A DNA stretch of 64,000 bases from Acidimicrobiaceae bacterium. Its GTDB lineage: Bacteria > Actinomycetota > Acidimicrobiia > Acidimicrobiales > Aldehydirespiratoraceae. The stretch's first letter is position 1. Each line of letters begins with the position of its first letter. Below are positions 8,270-17,994 of the stretch, one piece after another. The notes below the pieces were generated by a model. That model made no database searches and was not told the origin of the DNA. It saw only the letters and a program-made list of their open reading frames with translations. The position numbers and the translations under genes are program-made. Where the stretch lies: the NCBI GenBank assembly GCA_026708645.1, contig JAPOUM010000040.1:248001-312000 (forward strand), in the 5' to 3' direction.

Positions 8270-9289
8270 ATGCCAAAACTATGGAAGCTTCTCGCTGCAG
8301 TGCTCGCCATCTCGCTGATCGCCGCGTCGTGCGGTGACGACGACGATGACGACGACGCTGCCGAGCCTGCCGCCACGACCACGGCCGCAGCGGCCGCCGT
8401 CGACGACGTCGTCGAGACTCAGGGCTGCGACCACACGTTCCATGTGATCACCCACGGCGACTCCGGCGTGTTCTGGTCGGTGGTCGAAGCGGCCGTCAGC
8501 GACGCCGAGGCCGCCATCGGCTGCGACGTCGTCTACTTCGGCTCCAACAACGACGCTCTGGCCCAGTCCCAGGAGATCGAGGCTGCCATCGCCGCCGGTT
8601 CTTCGGGCATCGCCATCTCGCTGGCCGATCCGGCGGGCGTCAGCGACGCGGCCGCCGCCGTCGTGGATGCGGGCATACCGCTGTACACGCTCAACTCCGG
8701 CGTGAACAACTACAAAGACTTGGGTGCTGTCACCCACGTGGGCCAGACTGAGGTCGTGGCCGGCAACGGAGCGGGCGAGCGCTTCAACGCTCTCGGTGCG
8801 TCGCATGTGCTGTGCGCCCGCCAGGAGCAGTCGAACGTGGCTCTCGAGGAGCGCTGCGAGGGGCTCGCCGAGACTTTCAACGGCCAGGTGACATCTGAGT
8901 TCGTGGGACTCGACGCCAACCCCGACGAGCAGCAGAACAGCATCGCGGCCCTGCTGCAGGCCGACACGTCCATCGACGGCGTGCTCGGCGTCGGTCCGAA
9001 CCTGCCGCTGCGAGCCCTCGCCGCCGGCGAGCAGGCCGGACGCGAGCTCGTGATCGGCGGTTTCGACCTGTCGGGCGACCTCATCGACTCCATCGAAGCA
9101 GGCGACGTCGCTTTCACCGTCGACCAGCAGCAGTACCTCCAAGGCTACCTTCCCGTGGTCCTGATGTATCTGCAGGCCACCAACCAGAACACCGCGGGCG
9201 GAGGCCTGCCGATCCTCACAGGCCCCGGCTTCGTGGACACTGGCAACGCCTCGATCGTCAAGGCACTGGTCCAGCAGGGAACCCGTTAG
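8270..9289 (+). CDS. Sugar/cyclitol ABC transporter substrate-binding lipoprotein
   Basis: Periplasmic-binding-protein type 1 (ribose/inositol type), 339 residues, anchored as a lipoprotein: the signal peptide ends in the lipobox LIAASC, followed by a run of aspartates and a Thr/Ala-rich linker. The ligand-binding domain begins near DHTFHVITHGDSGVFW and includes ISLADPAGVSDAA and VIGGFDLSGDLID. A strong GGAGGG at 8255-8260 precedes the ATG at 8270. Because it lies inside an inositol catabolic operon, myo-inositol or another cyclitol is the expected ligand. A strong stem-loop follows the gene, which may raise its transcript level relative to the permease. Confidence 0.93.
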   Translation: MPKLWKLLAAVLAISLIAASCGDDDDDDDAAEPAATTTAAAAAVDDVVETQGCDHTFHVITHGDSGVFWSVVEAAVSDAEAAIGCDVVYFGSNNDALAQSQEIEAAIAAGSSGIAISLADPAGVSDAAAAVVDAGIPLYTLNSGVNNYKDLGAVTHVGQTEVVAGNGAGERFNALGASHVLCARQEQSNVALEERCEGLAETFNGQVTSEFVGLDANPDEQQNSIAALLQADTSIDGVLGVGPNLPLRALAAGEQAGRELVIGGFDLSGDLIDSIEAGDVAFTVDQQQYLQGYLPVVLMYLQATNQNTAGGGLPILTGPGFVDTGNASIVKALVQQGTR

Positions 9290-9304
9290 ACGCTCCTCGA
9301 GCGC

Positions 9305-9342
9305 GGGGGCTGGCGGCCGGGCGTCACCGGCCGCCAGCCCCC
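9305..9342 (+). terminator. Intra-operon GC-rich stem-loop after the binding-protein gene
   Basis: A perfect 16-base-pair inverted repeat (arms 9305-9320 and 9327-9342) with a six-base loop GCGTCA lies 15 bases after the binding-protein stop. There is no T-run, so it may be a partial terminator or a 3' mRNA stabiliser, as known between binding-protein and permease genes of other ABC operons. An 11-base tandem repeat CCGACATCGAC follows at 9341-9362. The remainder of the 173-base gap shows nothing else. Confidence 0.6.
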
Positions 9343-9462
9343 GACATCGACCCGACATCGACCGGCTGAACCGAATGCGGCGTCACCGCCCGCCGACGGC
9401 CCCGCGGCTGCAGCGTTCGCCGGAGCGGACGCTGCCACGACGCGAAAGGAATGGAGGACTGC

Positions 9463-11850
9463 ATGAACGAGTCCGACAACACCGCCGTCGCTGATGCTGC
9501 GGCTTCAGCCGGCGGCACCGCAGAGGACGGGTCTCAAGACCAAGACGAGCGGCTCGCGCACAGAGGACCGATACAGCAGCTTCTGACCCGCCCCGAGATC
9601 GGAGCGCTGCTCGGCGCCGTGGGCGTCTGGCTGCTCTTCTGGCTGGTGTCGGCGCCGTTCGGCACAGTGGGCGGCACCGCCAACTTCCTCGATGTCGCGG
9701 CCTATCTGGGCCTGATGGCGGTGCCGGTCGCCTTGTTGATGATCGGCGGCGAGTTCGACCTCTCCTCGGGCGCCATGACCGGCGCCACCGCCATCATCGC
9801 CATCTTGTTGGCCATCGACGTCAACGGGGCGGGACTCGGCCTTCATCTGGCCGTTCCGCTGTCGCTGGCGTTCGCTCTGGCCGTGGGCTGGTTCAACGGA
9901 ACCCTGGTGGAGAAGACTTCGCTGCCGAGCTTCATAGTCACGCTCGGGACTTTCTTCATGTTGATCGGAGCGAAGCTGGGCTTCTCGAAGCTCTTCACCA
10001 ACAAGGTGCTGGTCGAGGGCCTCGACGAAGCCGAGGGATACGACTTCTGGAACGGCATCTTCGGAGCGGAATGGCTCCGCAACGGCCACCTGTGGGACGA
10101 GCGCCGCTGGTCGGGCTTCTGGCTGGTGCGCGACGAGATCTGGGCGGGCTTGCTGATCTTCGGCAGCCTGGCGCTGCTGTTCGGTCTGTTCGAGCTCACC
10201 TACGAGCGGCGAGCGACCGTGAGCTCCACGGGCGTCGCCGTGTCGCTGGCAGGCGCCGCGGCCGCGGTCGCGGGCTTCGCCGCTTTGAACAACAGCGACG
10301 GACGCGGCGCCAACACGATCTTCGGCGTGCTTCTGGCGGCGGGCGTCGTCGTGTCCGTGGCGGGCTGGTGCCTGGCTCGCTACGAGCGTCCCGGCCGCTC
10401 CGAGAGGGGCGTCTCGCACCGTTGGCTGCAGTACTCGCTGGCTGGACTCGCCGCAGTCGGAGCTGCCGTCGTCCTGGCTGTCGTGATGAACGCCGAGGAC
10501 TCCTCGCAGCTCGCTTTCCTGGGCGGCGCCTTCGGCAGGTCCGTGTTCGCTGCGGGGATCGCCATGGTGGGCCTGCTCGCCGTGCTGGCGGCAGTGGGGC
10601 GGGTGTCGCCCGGCTATCCGGCGATCGGGGCGGTCTTGGTGGCTGTGCCTGCCGTCAGCTTCCTGGTGACGGTCCAGGCGGCGCGAGCCATACTCTTCGG
10701 CGGACTCGCCATGGTGGGCGTCGCGCTGTTGTGGGGCGCGGCCGCGCGGGTGAGGCCAGCGGTCTGGGTCTCCGGCGCGATCAGCGTCGTGCTAGTGGTG
10801 CTGGCGTTCTTCATACAAAGCGAGGCGGGCTCGCGCAAGATCAGGGTCGAGCTGTTCACGGTGCTGCTGCTGCTGGCGCTGGCGCTGGCGGCGACGGCGG
10901 TGGCCCGGCACATGAGCGCGTCGCGGTCCGCGGCGCCTCCGCCGCCGGCTTTCGGCCGCTGGACCCAAGCCTGCGCGATGCTGGGAGTCGCGGCGGCGGC
11001 GGTCTTCGTCGTGGTGGAACTGGCCGACGGTGACGGGATCCTCTACGCGCTGATGACCGGCGCCGCCAAAGGCGGTGTCGCCGCGTTCCTCTCCTACGCC
11101 GCGGTCACTGCGGCCTTCACGCTCTTCACCCGCAGTGAGGGCGTCGGCCGGGCGCTGGTGACGGTGGGCATCGGCACAGTGATGCTCAGCGTCGCCGTGC
11201 GGCTGCTGTTCGTGACCGGCGCCGAACTCGACAAGATCTGCACTGTCGGCAGCGACGGCGAGCTGCGCTGCCCGCAGACGCAGTTCGGCGTGGTGGTGCT
11301 GTCGTTCGTGATGTTCGCCGCGGTCGGTTCCTGGGTGCTGACCCGCACCCAGTTCGGCAGCTGGATCATGGCAGTCGGCGGCAACAAGGAAGCGGCTCGC
11401 AGCGTCGGGGTTCCCGCGGCGCGCACCAAGACGACCCTGTTCATGCTGGTGTCCGCAGCGGCATGGATCACCGGGATGCTGATCGCCTTCAGGCTGACAG
11501 CCGTGCAGGCCGACGTCGGAGACGGCAACGAGTTCCGTTACATCATCGTGGCCGTGGTCGGCGGCAACCTGCTGACCGGCGGTTACGGCTCGGCTCTGGG
11601 AGCGGCCGTCGGCGCCGTGATATGGGGAATGATCTCGCAAGGGATCGGTTTCGCGCAATGGAACAGCGATTGGAGGTTCCTGGTTCTGGGCGCCCTGCTG
11701 CTGGTGGCGGTGCTGGTGAACAACTACGTGAGGCGCCGTGCCGAGAAGGCGCCCGTGAAGTCCGGCGCGACCCGGCCGGACCGGTCGGGCATAGCCATCA
11801 TCGTGCCTGAGAGCTTGGCCGGGTCAACAAGAAAGGCTGAGAAGGACTGA
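9463..11850 (+). CDS. Sugar/cyclitol ABC permease, RbsC-type, with a very large membrane insertion
   Basis: Permease of the ribose/branched-chain type (BPD_transp_2), but about 795 residues instead of roughly 330. The N-terminal half (to about residue 190) has the family pattern, with [20 protein letters not shown] and [19 protein letters not shown]. The C-terminal 200 residues carry the remainder: [20 protein letters not shown] and [20 protein letters not shown]. Between them lies roughly 400 residues of additional hydrophobic segments, perhaps ten helices, with no interruption of the frame. I chose ATG 9463, five bases after GGAGG at 9453-9457, over the ATG at 9451. The stop overlaps the ATPase start (TGATG). 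Confidence 0.9.
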   Translation: MNESDNTAVADAAASAGGTAEDGSQDQDERLAHRGPIQQLLTRPEIGALLGAVGVWLLFWLVSAPFGTVGGTANFLDVAAYLGLMAVPVALLMIGGEFDLSSGAMTGATAIIAILLAIDVNGAGLGLHLAVPLSLAFALAVGWFNGTLVEKTSLPSFIVTLGTFFMLIGAKLGFSKLFTNKVLVEGLDEAEGYDFWNGIFGAEWLRNGHLWDERRWSGFWLVRDEIWAGLLIFGSLALLFGLFELTYERRATVSSTGVAVSLAGAAAAVAGFAALNNSDGRGANTIFGVLLAAGVVVSVAGWCLARYERPGRSERGVSHRWLQYSLAGLAAVGAAVVLAVVMNAEDSSQLAFLGGAFGRSVFAAGIAMVGLLAVLAAVGRVSPGYPAIGAVLVAVPAVSFLVTVQAARAILFGGLAMVGVALLWGAAARVRPAVWVSGAISVVLVVLAFFIQSEAGSRKIRVELFTVLLLLALALAATAVARHMSASRSAAPPPPAFGRWTQACAMLGVAAAAVFVVVELADGDGILYALMTGAAKGGVAAFLSYAAVTAAFTLFTRSEGVGRALVTVGIGTVMLSVAVRLLFVTGAELDKICTVGSDGELRCPQTQFGVVVLSFVMFAAVGSWVLTRTQFGSWIMAVGGNKEAARSVGVPAARTKTTLFMLVSAAAWITGMLIAFRLTAVQADVGDGNEFRYIIVAVVGGNLLTGGYGSALGAAVGAVIWGMISQGIGFAQWNSDWRFLVLGALLLVAVLVNNYVRRRAEKAPVKSGATRPDRSGIAIIVPESLAGSTRKAEKD

Positions 11851-12635
11851 TGAGCACAGACTTCCTCGAACTCAGAAACCTGTCGAAGTTCTACGGCAAC
11901 ATCATCGCGCTCACCGGAGTCACTACGACGGTCAACCCGGGCGAGGTGACTTGCGTGCTCGGCGACAACGGCGCAGGCAAATCCACTTTCATCAAGATCC
12001 TCGCCGGGGTGCATCAGCATGACGGAGGCGACCTCGTTCTGGAGGGCGACAAGGTGAGATTCGCTTCGCCGCGCCAGGCGCTGGCCGCGGGCATCGCCAC
12101 CGTTTATCAGGATCTGGCCATGGTGCCGCTGATGTCGGTGTGGCGGAACTTCTTCCTGGGCCAAGAACCCAAGAAGGGCGTATGGCCGTTCCGACAGATC
12201 GACATCGACGAGGCCAAGAGGATCGCCAAGGCCGAGATGGCCAAGATGGGCATCGACATCCGCGACACCGAGCAGAGCGTGGGCACGCTGTCAGGCGGCG
12301 AGCGGCAGTCCGTGGCCATCGCCCGCGCCAGCTACTTCGGCGCCAGGGTTCTGATCCTCGACGAGCCCACCTCGGCGCTGGGCGTCAAGCAGTCCGGTGT
12401 GGTGCTGCGTCGCATAGTCGAGGCGCGTGATCAGGGTCTGGCGGTGATTTTCATCACTCACAACCCGAACCACGCCTACCCGGTAGGCGACCGTTTCGTG
12501 ATCCTCCAGCGGGGCCGGTCGTTGGGTAACTGGGCCAAAGACGAGCTCTCCCAGGCCGAGCTGACGCAACTCATGGCCGGAGGCGCCGAACTGGAGCAGC
12601 TGCAGCATGAACTGTCCCAGGCCGGCGCCGGTTGA
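11850..12635 (+). CDS. Sugar/cyclitol ABC transporter ATP-binding protein, single domain
   Basis: ATPase of the uptake system, 261 residues with one nucleotide-binding domain, unlike RbsA or XylG, which carry two. It has Walker [19 protein letters not shown], signature [14 protein letters not shown], Walker [13 protein letters not shown] and switch His in [17 protein letters not shown]. Single-domain members such as FrcA serve fructose-type and related uptake systems and act as homodimers. The gene overlaps the permease stop by one base and the iolC start by four, so the transporter and the catabolic genes form one translation-coupled unit. Confidence 0.93.
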   Translation: MSTDFLELRNLSKFYGNIIALTGVTTTVNPGEVTCVLGDNGAGKSTFIKILAGVHQHDGGDLVLEGDKVRFASPRQALAAGIATVYQDLAMVPLMSVWRNFFLGQEPKKGVWPFRQIDIDEAKRIAKAEMAKMGIDIRDTEQSVGTLSGGERQSVAIARASYFGARVLILDEPTSALGVKQSGVVLRRIVEARDQGLAVIFITHNPNHAYPVGDRFVILQRGRSLGNWAKDELSQAELTQLMAGGAELEQLQHELSQAGAG

Positions 12636-13696
12636 GCCGGCGACGGCCGAGCGACGGCGACTCCGACGCTGCCGCGCCGCCCGAACAAGGCCGACCTGAA
12701 CCTGTGATTGACCTTGAGCTGCTGACCATCGGACGGGTCAGCGTGGATCTCTATCCTCAGCAGAGCGGCGTTCCTCTCAGCGAAGTCTCGTCGTTCGTCA
12801 AGTCGATCGGCGGCTCGCCGACCAATGTGGCTGTGGCCGCGGCTCGGCTGGGCAGGCGCGCCGCGGTGGTGACCAGGGTCGGCGACGACGGCTTCGGCGA
12901 ATACGTCCGCACCGCGCTGGCTGAGCGTTTCGGGGTGCGCAACGACTACGTGTCGGTGGATCCGCGGCTGCGCACAGCGCTGGCTTTCTGCGCTTTGGAC
13001 CCTCCGTCGGACCCGCCTCTGCTGTTCTACCGGTCGCCGCGCGGCCCTGACATGAACCTCACCGTCGACGACATTCCAGAGGCGGCATACTCCGTCCCGG
13101 TGCTGTGGGTGACGGGTTCGCGCTTCGCTGAGGAAACCTCGCGCTCGGCGGTGCTCGCCGCCTTGCGACGCCGCGGCCGCGCCGAGCACACGGTGCTGGA
13201 CTTGGATTATCGCCCCAGTTTCTGGTCTTCGCCGCAGGAAGCGTCCGAGCACATCGGCGCCGCCGTCGATCACGCCACTGTGGCCGTCGGCAACCGCAGC
13301 GAGTGCGAGATAGCGGTGGGCGCCGCCGACCCTGACACAGCGGCCGACCGCTTGCTGGAGCGGGGCGTGTCGCTGGCGGTGGTGAAAATGGGCGCCGACG
13401 GGGTGCTGGCAGCCACCGCCGAGAGCCGTTCCGCCGTGGCGCCGCTGCCGGTGGAGGCAGTGTGCGGGCTCGGCGCGGGCGACGCCTTCGGCGGCGCTCT
13501 GGCAGACGGCCTGCTGGCCGGGCTCGATCCGGTGGAGAACGTCACCAGGGCCAACGCCGCGGGCGCGATAGTGGCCGGCAGGCTGATGTGCTCCGACGCC
13601 ATGCCCGTTCCTGCGGAGATCGACGCGCTGCTCGCAGAATCGACGACGCGAAGCGAAACCGGTCTCGGGGCGATGCAAACGCCGAGCAGGCGATGA
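12632..13696 (+). CDS. iolC: 5-dehydro-2-deoxygluconokinase
   Basis: PfkB-family kinase that phosphorylates 2-deoxy-5-keto-D-gluconate in inositol catabolism. The family signatures are present: [20 protein letters not shown] in the N-terminal part, [11 protein letters not shown] in the middle and the catalytic [17 protein letters not shown] with its Asp base. Length 354 fits IolC without the C-terminal DUF2090 aldolase domain found in some actinobacterial fusions. The TTG at 12632 overlaps the ATPase stop; a GTG at 12704 (start of [17 protein letters not shown]) is an equally plausible start, because the first 24 residues are low-complexity. Confidence 0.92.
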   Translation: MSRRRPSDGDSDAAAPPEQGRPEPVIDLELLTIGRVSVDLYPQQSGVPLSEVSSFVKSIGGSPTNVAVAAARLGRRAAVVTRVGDDGFGEYVRTALAERFGVRNDYVSVDPRLRTALAFCALDPPSDPPLLFYRSPRGPDMNLTVDDIPEAAYSVPVLWVTGSRFAEETSRSAVLAALRRRGRAEHTVLDLDYRPSFWSSPQEASEHIGAAVDHATVAVGNRSECEIAVGAADPDTAADRLLERGVSLAVVKMGADGVLAATAESRSAVAPLPVEAVCGLGAGDAFGGALADGLLAGLDPVENVTRANAAGAIVAGRLMCSDAMPVPAEIDALLAESTTRSETGLGAMQTPSRR

Positions 13697-14865
13697 CGCG
13701 CCGCCGCATGAGAATGGCCGTCGTCGGCTTCGGATGGATGGGCCAAGCCCACGCCCGCTCCTACATGCGAATGCCGATGATCTTCGAAGGCCTCCGATTC
13801 CAGCCCCAGCTGACCGTCTGCGCCGACACTCTGGCCGAGCGGCGAGCGTCCGCGGAGAGCGACTTCGGCTTCGCTGAAGTCACCGACGACTGGCGGGCGG
13901 CAGTCGAGCATCCTGACGTGGACGTGGTGACGATATGCGCTCCCAACATGATGCATTGCGAGATGGTCGAGGCCGCCGCAGCCGCCGGCAAGCACGTCTT
14001 CTGCGAGAAGCCGGTCGGCGGCACGCCCGCCGCGACGGCAAGAGCCGAGAAAGCCTGCCGCGACGCGGGCGTCGTCACCGGGGTCGGCTACAACTATCGT
14101 TTCGTCCCGCTGGTGCAGCACGCCCGCAACCTCATCGCCGCCGGCGAACTGGGCGAGGTCACCAACTATCGGGGCCGCTTCTTCTCGATGTACGGGGCGG
14201 ACCCGCTGGGTCTGCTCAGCTGGAGGTTCCTGCTCGAGCAAGCCGGCCACGGAGTGACCAGCGACCTTCTCAGCCATGTCATCGACTTGGCCATGATGCT
14301 CAACGGCCCGATCCGTAAGGTGGTCGGCTCGGGCGAGACCTTCATCGAGAAGCGGCCCCTGCCCTCAGAGGCCGGAACCCACTACGACAAGGGCTCACCG
14401 GAAGGCCCCATGGGGGCGGTCACGAACGAGGACCATTTCGCGGTGATGGCAGTGTTCGCCAACGGCGCTCGAGGCACTTTCGAGTGCAGCCGCACCATGG
14501 TCGGGCCTCAGAGCCAGATGGCTTTCGACGTTCACGGCACCGGCGGCGCGCTGAGCTGGAACTTCGAGACCATGAACGAGATGCGGCTGTTTCGCGTCGC
14601 CGAGGGAGATCTCGGCTACACCACCGTCCGAGCCGGGGAGAGACATCCCTGTCACGCGAGTTTCGTGCCGGGGGAAGCCAACGCCATCGGCTTCGAGGAC
14701 GTCGTGACCATCCAAGACCACGAGTTCCTGACCGCTGTCGCCGAGGGACGGCCGCATTCTGCGGGATTCGAGCAGGCTCTGGCCTATGTGAGCGTGCAGG
14801 CTGCGCTGCTGCGCAGCTGGGAGACCGGCGCCTGGACCGACGTGTCGTCGTTGCGAATCGATTGA
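13693..14865 (+). CDS. Gfo/Idh/MocA family oxidoreductase in the inositol operon
   Basis: NAD(P)-dependent dehydrogenase, 390 residues, longer than IolG. The Rossmann motif is MAVVGFGWMGQAHARSY, the conserved lysine is in HVFCEKPVGG, and LLSHVIDLAMML lies in the C-terminal domain. The ATG at 13693 overlaps the iolC stop (ATGA). Since a second, more IolG-like family member follows at 16813, this one may oxidise a different cyclitol (scyllo-, chiro- or methyl-inositol) or a glycoside, feeding into the same pathway. Family sure; substrate not. Confidence 0.88.
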   Translation: MTRRRMRMAVVGFGWMGQAHARSYMRMPMIFEGLRFQPQLTVCADTLAERRASAESDFGFAEVTDDWRAAVEHPDVDVVTICAPNMMHCEMVEAAAAAGKHVFCEKPVGGTPAATARAEKACRDAGVVTGVGYNYRFVPLVQHARNLIAAGELGEVTNYRGRFFSMYGADPLGLLSWRFLLEQAGHGVTSDLLSHVIDLAMMLNGPIRKVVGSGETFIEKRPLPSEAGTHYDKGSPEGPMGAVTNEDHFAVMAVFANGARGTFECSRTMVGPQSQMAFDVHGTGGALSWNFETMNEMRLFRVAEGDLGYTTVRAGERHPCHASFVPGEANAIGFEDVVTIQDHEFLTAVAEGRPHSAGFEQALAYVSVQAALLRSWETGAWTDVSSLRID

Positions 14866-14890
14866 GATCACCGAGCGGAAGGACTTCGAC

Positions 14891-16819
14891 ATGGACACAG
14901 TCAGGCTCACAGCCGCCGCGGCGATCGTGCGGTATCTGGCGGCCCAGCGGGTCGCCGTCGACGACGAAGCGTCGACGCTGCCGGAGTTGGCGCCCGATGA
15001 CGACGGCGCCGTGGCGCTGTTCGCGGGGGTTTTCGCCATCTTCGGCCACGGCAACGTGACCTGCCTCGGCCACGAACTCGAAACCGTAGGCGACATGCTG
15101 CCGACCTGGCGTGGCCAGAACGAGCAGGGCATGGCCTTGGCTGCCTGCGGCTTCGCGCGTGCCTGCAAACGCCGCAGGATCATGGTGGCGACGAGTTCTA
15201 TAGGCCCCGGCGCCACCAACATGGTGACTGCCGCGGCGGTGGCGCTGGCCAACAGGCTGCCGCTGCTGTTGCTCGCAGGCGACACCTTCAACCATCGCAT
15301 TGTCGATCCGGTGCTGCAGCAGGTGGAGCATTTCGGGGCGCCGTCGACCACCGCCAACGACGCCTTCCGTGCCGTGGTCCGCTATTGGGATCGCATCACT
15401 GCACCCGAGCAGTTGGTGCAGTCGTTGCCCAATGCGGTCGAAACCATGCTCGATCCGGGCGACTGCGGCCCCGCTTTCATAGCGCTGCCGCAGGACGTGC
15501 AGGCGCAAGCCTACGACTTCCCGGTCCGTTTCTTCGAGGAGCGAGTCCACCGCGTCCGCCGTCCCCGCCCCGACAGCGGAGAGTTGCGTCGCGCCGCGGC
15601 GGCGATCCGCAGCGCCCGACGGCCCCTGATCATCGCGGGCGGAGGTGTGCGCTGGTCTCTGGCCGAGAAGCAGCTGGCCGATTTCGCGGCGGCTCACGGC
15701 ATCCCCGTGGTGGAGACCACAGCGGGTCGCACGTCGCTGCGAGCCGACCATCACCTCAACTGCGGGCCTATCGGCGTGACCGGATGCGAATCGGCCAACA
15801 CCATGGCCGCGGAAGCCGACCTGATCTTGGCGGTGGGCACCCGGCTGCAGGACTTCACCACAGGATCCTGGACTGTTTTCGGTGATGAGACGGCGCGCAT
15901 CATCGGGCTCAACGCGGCGCGCTTCGACGCCGCCAAGCACCTCAGCCTGCCGCTGGTCGCCGACGCACGCGAGGGCTTGTCGGAGCTGGGGGCCGCGTTG
16001 AGCGGCTACCGGGCGCCGCGGGACTGGTCGCAGCGGGCTGCCGCGACCACCTCTCAATACCACGCCTACATCGACAAGATCGCCGCTCCGGCGGATCTTG
16101 CGGTCGCCGCTGCGGACAGCGAGGCGGCGGCAGATCCTCACGCGGCGAAACCGACCTACGCGCAAGTGGTGGGAGTGCTGGACCGGGCGGCGGACGATTC
16201 GACCTATGTGGTGGCAGCGGCCGGCGGACTGCCGGGCGAACTGCTCAACGGCTGGCGCGCCAAGAGCGTCCACTCCTTCGACTGCGAGTACGGCTATTCC
16301 TGCATGGGCTATGAGATCTCGGGCGCTTGGGGCGCCAAAATGGCTCTGGGCGGACGCGAAGTAGTGGCTCTGGTGGGGGACGGCTCATACCTGATGATGA
16401 ACAGCGACCTGTACAGCACAGTGCTGTGCGGGCACAAGCTCATCGTGATCGTGTGCGACAACGGCGGCTACGCGGTGATCGACCGCCTCCAGGTCAATCA
16501 GGGCGCGGCGTCGTTCAACAACCTGCTGGAGCACTGCCGCATCGAGCGTCTCGTGCCGGTCGATTTCGCGGCCCACGCTGCATCCATGGGCGCCTGCAGC
16601 GAGGCGGTGAGCACCATCGCCGGTTTGGAGGAGGCTTTCGGGCGGGCCCGGGCATGCGATCGCAGCTACGTGATCGTCGTCTCGACCCATCCGCACAGCT
16701 GGACCGAGGGCGGCGCCTTCTGGGAGGTGGGAGTGCCCGAAACCAGCGGGAGCGCCTCCGTGCTCGAGGCCCGTGCCGCCATGGACGCGGGACGCGCCGC
16801 TCAGAGGGTGGGATGGTGA
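14891..16819 (+). CDS. iolD: 3D-(3,5/4)-trihydroxycyclohexane-1,2-dione hydrolase
   Basis: Thiamine-diphosphate enzyme that opens the dione ring to 5-deoxyglucuronate. It is 642 residues with the three-domain ThDP layout: N-terminal Pyr domain with FGHGNVTCLGHELE and the catalytic Glu in NEQGMALAACGFARA, a middle TPP_enzyme_M domain (GESANTMAAEADLILAVGTR region), and a C-terminal PP domain with the diphosphate motif GDGSYLMMNSDLY and DNGGYAVIDRLQ. A GGAAGGA ribosome site at 14877-14883 precedes the ATG. The long match in form to IolD and the neighbours make this call firm. Confidence 0.95.
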   Translation: MDTVRLTAAAAIVRYLAAQRVAVDDEASTLPELAPDDDGAVALFAGVFAIFGHGNVTCLGHELETVGDMLPTWRGQNEQGMALAACGFARACKRRRIMVATSSIGPGATNMVTAAAVALANRLPLLLLAGDTFNHRIVDPVLQQVEHFGAPSTTANDAFRAVVRYWDRITAPEQLVQSLPNAVETMLDPGDCGPAFIALPQDVQAQAYDFPVRFFEERVHRVRRPRPDSGELRRAAAAIRSARRPLIIAGGGVRWSLAEKQLADFAAAHGIPVVETTAGRTSLRADHHLNCGPIGVTGCESANTMAAEADLILAVGTRLQDFTTGSWTVFGDETARIIGLNAARFDAAKHLSLPLVADAREGLSELGAALSGYRAPRDWSQRAAATTSQYHAYIDKIAAPADLAVAAADSEAAADPHAAKPTYAQVVGVLDRAADDSTYVVAAAGGLPGELLNGWRAKSVHSFDCEYGYSCMGYEISGAWGAKMALGGREVVALVGDGSYLMMNSDLYSTVLCGHKLIVIVCDNGGYAVIDRLQVNQGAASFNNLLEHCRIERLVPVDFAAHAASMGACSEAVSTIAGLEEAFGRARACDRSYVIVVSTHPHSWTEGGAFWEVGVPETSGSASVLEARAAMDAGRAAQRVGW

Positions 16820-17841
16820 GCCCGGCACCGCGGCGCGCGCCTGTGCGCGTCGGGCTGCTCGGCTGCGGTCGAATCGGCACCATGCACGCCGAGTTGATAG
16901 CGCATCGGGCGCCGAGCACCGAGCTGGCGGCCGTCTACGACGTGTTCGACGATGCGGCGGCGGCCGTCTCTGAAGCGTCAGGCGCCCGTCGTGCGTCGAG
17001 CGCCACCGAGCTCATCGAAGCCGACGACGTGGACGCGGTGGCCATATGCAGTTCTACCGACACGCACATCGACTTGCTGGTGGAGGCCCTCGCGGCGGGC
17101 AAGCCGGTCTTCGTCGAGAAGCCCCTGTCGCTGCTGCTGTCGGAGGTCGACCGAGGCATCGCTGCGGCTGCCGAAGCCGACGTTGCGGTGCAGGTGGGTT
17201 TCAACCGGCGATTCGATGCGGCGCATCGCAGTGTGCGCGACCGGGTGGCCTGCGGCGACGTCGGCGATGTCCATCTGGTGCGGATCTCCAGTCGGGATCC
17301 CGATCCTCCTCCCATCGGCTACATCGAGGCGTCAGGCGGGATCTTCTGCGACATGACCATCCACGACTTCGACATGGCCCGTTTCGTCACCGGCAGCGAG
17401 GCCGTGGAGGTCTACGCCGCCGGGGGCGCCAGGGTGGATCCCGCCATCGGCGCCGCCGGCGACGTCGACACTGCCGTGGCGGTGGTGACGCACGCCAGCG
17501 GCGCCGTCACCACCATCGACAACAGCCGCCGGGCGGTCTACGGCTACGACCAACGGTTGGAGGCTTTCGGGTCGAAGGGAATGGCCTGCTCAGGCAACCC
17601 GCCGTCGGCGCCGGCCTGCTACTGGGACGCGACGGGGTCGCACGGCTTGCCGTTGCCGTACTTCTTTCTGGATCGCTACATCCCTTCGTATCTGGCGGAG
17701 TGGGAGGCTTTCGCCGACATGGTCGACGGAGCGCCCTCGCCGGTGAGCCTGGCCGACGGGCGGGCGACTCTGGCGCTGGGACTGGCGGCCCGGACCTCAC
17801 TGCGCGAGGGTCGCCCGGTGGCGCTGGCAGAGATCGGCTGA
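16813..17841 (+). CDS. iolG: Inositol 2-dehydrogenase
   Basis: Gfo/Idh/MocA-family dehydrogenase, 342 residues, expected to oxidise myo-inositol to 2-keto-myo-inositol with NAD. VRVGLLGCGRIGTMHAELIA forms the nucleotide fold, PVFVEKPLSLLL carries the conserved Lys, and the substrate-site signature is GGIFCDMTIHDFDMARF with its Asp and His, as in IolG. The ATG at 16813 overlaps the iolD stop; a GTG three bases later is possible, and GAGGGTGGG lies just upstream. It completes the set of enzymes for the first steps of the pathway. Confidence 0.93.
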   Translation: MVSPAPRRAPVRVGLLGCGRIGTMHAELIAHRAPSTELAAVYDVFDDAAAAVSEASGARRASSATELIEADDVDAVAICSSTDTHIDLLVEALAAGKPVFVEKPLSLLLSEVDRGIAAAAEADVAVQVGFNRRFDAAHRSVRDRVACGDVGDVHLVRISSRDPDPPPIGYIEASGGIFCDMTIHDFDMARFVTGSEAVEVYAAGGARVDPAIGAAGDVDTAVAVVTHASGAVTTIDNSRRAVYGYDQRLEAFGSKGMACSGNPPSAPACYWDATGSHGLPLPYFFLDRYIPSYLAEWEAFADMVDGAPSPVSLADGRATLALGLAARTSLREGRPVALAEIG

Positions 17842-17853
17842 AAGAGGGTCCGC

Positions 17854-17994
17854 GTGCGAGCTTATGTGACCGGGGGCACCGGAATCGTCGGGTCGAACAT
17901 CGTCAAAGTGTTCGCCGAGCGCCACGGAGCGAGAGTGCGAGAACCGTTGCATCAGCCTTCAGATGGGATGACACCATGTCCAGTGCTTCTTTGA
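17854..17994 (+). pseudogene. Truncated NAD-dependent epimerase/dehydratase remnant
   Basis: A 46-codon frame from GTG 17854, preceded by AAAGAGGG, begins like an extended short-chain dehydrogenase (RAYVTGGTGIVGSNIVKVF, the GxxGxxG nucleotide motif), then loses similarity after about 30 residues and stops at 17992-17994 inside the iolB gene. An intact family member would be around 300 residues. It appears to be the 5' end of a gene whose body was deleted, fusing its start to the region just before iolB. A functional micropeptide is less likely. Confidence 0.65.
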
